A stretch of DNA of 64,000 nt. Source: Straminergon stramineum. Its lineage: Eukaryota; Streptophyta; Bryopsida; Hypnales; Calliergonaceae. Below the pieces are notes generated by a model that was not told where the DNA came from, did not search any database, and saw only the letters and a list, made by a program, of their open reading frames with translations. The translations under genes and the position numbers were made by a program. Location of the stretch: NCBI GenBank assembly GCA_963920665.1, contig OY987272.1, positions 6,391,001 through 6,455,000 of the forward strand. The letters run 5' to 3'. Positions 61,878-64,000 of this stretch are shown piece by piece (positions within the stretch are counted from its first letter, which is position 1; every line of letters begins with the position of its first letter).

Positions 61878-63734
61878 CTATGTGGTGGAGGGTCTCAATG
61901 AAGAATGGATCTTTTTGTTCCTGACTATATTAAGCCTATCATATCCTATATATAAAATTTTAGATATTTTTCATAAAAATTATAATATAAATATGTATAG
62001 CTCTTAACTATAGACATATTTTATGCAATTTTGGTGTTTATAGTATTATTTTTAGTCCCAAATAGAATTTGCTGCTATGAATTAGATTTGAAGGTCATTG
62101 ATGAGAATCACATTAACTATCAAAATCCATCATTTTTATCATCATTTTTATCATTTTATTGCACATTTTATTATTGCTTGTTTATTCTAAAGAACAAAAT
62201 TTAAAGATTATAGGAAGTTGACTTTATTATGCTTGTATAGTTGTACTTCTTCTATTTATTTCAAAATGCATTTTTAGAAACATCTAATTATTTTGAAAAG
62301 TTATTGAATTGGTTTAAAAATTCCAATGAGAAATATGTGCAATGCAAGCTTGTTGTTGTCTATTTAAATGACAACAATTTTTTTAATAGGTTTCTTATTT
62401 ATTATAAAATTCAAAAGTTTATTAAAATTTAGATCTAAAATTTTTGTAGAGAGACAATTATTTTCTATTTATTATTTTAAGAAAAATAAAGAATTTAAGT
62501 ATTTTATTTCAAAACAAAATCATTATGATAAATGAAAACTTCCTCAAGGACATGAGTGTGAAATTGGGTTTAGTGTAATCAATGTAAATATTTTAAACCC
62601 AAAATTAATTTTCGTTAAATGCATTTAAAAATTTGTTATGCTACGAATTATATTCGATAGAAAATTTATTTCAATGTGTTTAAATCTGAAAAGGATGTTG
62701 AGGTCAAAAATTGATGAATGGGTGATTTTTAAAATTACTATAGAAATAAAAGATCCATCTATTGGTCCAAAAATTGGATAACTTTTGACAAAGTACCTTA
62801 ATGATAGGTATTATCCTTTCAGGGTTAAATAACAACTTTTTATTCATAAATAAAAAAACATGTTGAGAGAATTCTACGTGAAATTTATATTTTTTGTGAA
62901 GTAAAAATTTCAAATAGAGATAAAAACATTAAATGTTTGGATGGAAAATGGAAAATTTGTAAAATGTACTCCTATTTTTAATCTTATGATCAATTCACAA
63001 TCGAGTTCTCTAAATAACAATTCTAATGATTGCAAATTTAAATAATTAAATTTTAAATTTTAAATATAAATAATACAAACATATAAACATTCAAAAATTT
63101 GATAATATGTCAAAATGTATGAATTTCTTATTAAGAGTTTTTATGTAACAAAATTGAAATGAACTATACAATCCTCAATATCTAATGCAAATTAAGATGT
63201 TGAGTTTTCAATTTGTATGGGATCATCAATCCAATGAAATGGAATGAAATTATCAAAATCCTTTGGATTCAACTTGGAAAAACCATCTTAATCAAATCTA
63301 GAAGAATCAATCGTAGCAAATCTTGAAAAGTTGATTGGAGCAATTTTAGGAGAAACAATTGAAGCAAATTTTGGAGAACCCATTTGTGGGAAATTTGAGG
63401 AATTAATTGAGATTAGAGTAATGAATAGTTTAGGGAAGATCTTTGGCATGTAGTATTATATGGCAGTAAACTTATCTATAATTTCTTAACTATAATCCTA
63501 AATTTCTTAATTTTCTAATTGTCTACTTTCATCATCATGGAATTTTGAGTAATATGATAAATGCCAATCATAGATTACTAGCTATACTAATTAATAAAAT
63601 GAAAATTTTGTTCATACCAATGGATTCAAATATTCTTTAATTGTTTTATATTGATGTTTCTTTAAATGCTAGACTTTTCAAGTGCTAATTGGACAAAATA
63701 ATTGAAGGCACATACAAGAGACATTTGCACTATT

Positions 63735-63846
63735 CATTAGAAAAAGAATGGGGTCTTAAGAGGGCCACCAAATCTAGACTAGTAGTACAAAAAGACAATT
63801 GTTCCACATCTAGTGGCCGTTTTCAGGCCCCATTCTTTTTCTAATG
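63735..63846. mobile_element. MITE with CATTAGAAAAAGAATGGGG ends, copy 2
   Basis: The 19-base end CATTAGAAAAAGAATGGGG is present perfectly inverted at the right end. Complementarity extends inward (GAGGGCCAC/GTGGCC). 112 bp, so it would fold into a tight hairpin. Confidence 0.7.
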
Positions 63847-64000
63847 TATTTGCATTTAGGCAAAATTTAGATCACCACTACAAATGTTATTAGTACTATA
63901 CACTGCTTTTGTCACCAACAAAGTGGAATGCTAAAGAATTGCCCCTTGAAGTCCATCAATTCGAAATATGCCCTTTGAAGTCCATTTGTGTTATTCGCCA

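Larger units (their letters stand above)
58924..64000. other. Terminal AT-rich spacer
   Basis: Upstream of ELP5, strongly AT-rich beyond 59300. Contains the local duplications, the possible LTR fragment and the two MITEs listed. The open frames of 63-69 codons have no similarity or splice context. Confidence 0.5.

Noticed and set aside
1..64000. CRISPR array, rRNA, tRNA, phage or bacterial operon
   Set aside because: No regular spacer-repeat structure or recognisable RNA gene; all convincing genes are eukaryotic with introns.

Overview
The window is nuclear DNA of a land plant. The genes have several exons with GT-AG introns. The proteins are plant types: plastid J-domain/ferredoxin proteins, an ATL-type RING-H2 ligase, a UBA2-type RNA-binding protein and a plant-like Elongator subunit 5. 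Telo-box motifs lie upstream of the Elongator gene. The low gene density, AT-rich spacers full of small inverted-repeat elements and compact genes would suit a seed-free plant such as a bryophyte, but the sequence alone does not fix the lineage. I saw no rRNA, tRNA, CRISPR, phage or bacterial signal.

Layout: 2-1144 (+) is the 3' part of a DDX56/DBP9-type DEAD-box helicase. 2289-4269 (+) is a three-exon gene for a 445-residue protein I do not recognise. 7357-9806 (-) is electron-transfer flavoprotein beta (ETFB), five coding exons. 11460-13699 (-) is a plastid DnaJ-ferredoxin protein (DJC77-like), eight exons. It is head to head with 15159-19024 (+), a PDCD2-like ribosome-assembly factor with nine exons. 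21898-23281 (-) is an ATL RING-H2 ligase. From 23282 to 37488 lie about 14 kb of repeats. 37489-41193 (-) is a second DnaJ-ferredoxin protein (DJC76-like, membrane-anchored), five exons. Another repeat tract follows up to about 49 kb. 50282-52807 (+) is a UBA2-like protein with two RRMs. 56069-58572 (-) is ELP5, nine exons. The rest, to 64000, is AT-rich and repetitive. I assembled every multi-exon model by hand from splice sites, reading phase and family similarity; exon lengths and phases add up in each.

Functionally the genes serve unrelated housekeeping tasks: rRNA helicase, ribosomal-protein assembly, tRNA wobble modification through Elongator, mitochondrial electron transfer, RNA binding and ubiquitin ligation. 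The one theme is the pair of plastid J-domain/iron-sulfur proteins 25 kb apart on the same strand.

The most unusual content is outside the genes. A family of elements is bounded by TTAA and CCCC-starting inverted repeats, which are piggyBac-like ends. At least seven members are visible, one of them inside a PDCD2 intron. There is also a recurring pattern of old, diverged tandem duplications of 80-330 bp, mostly at gene edges.
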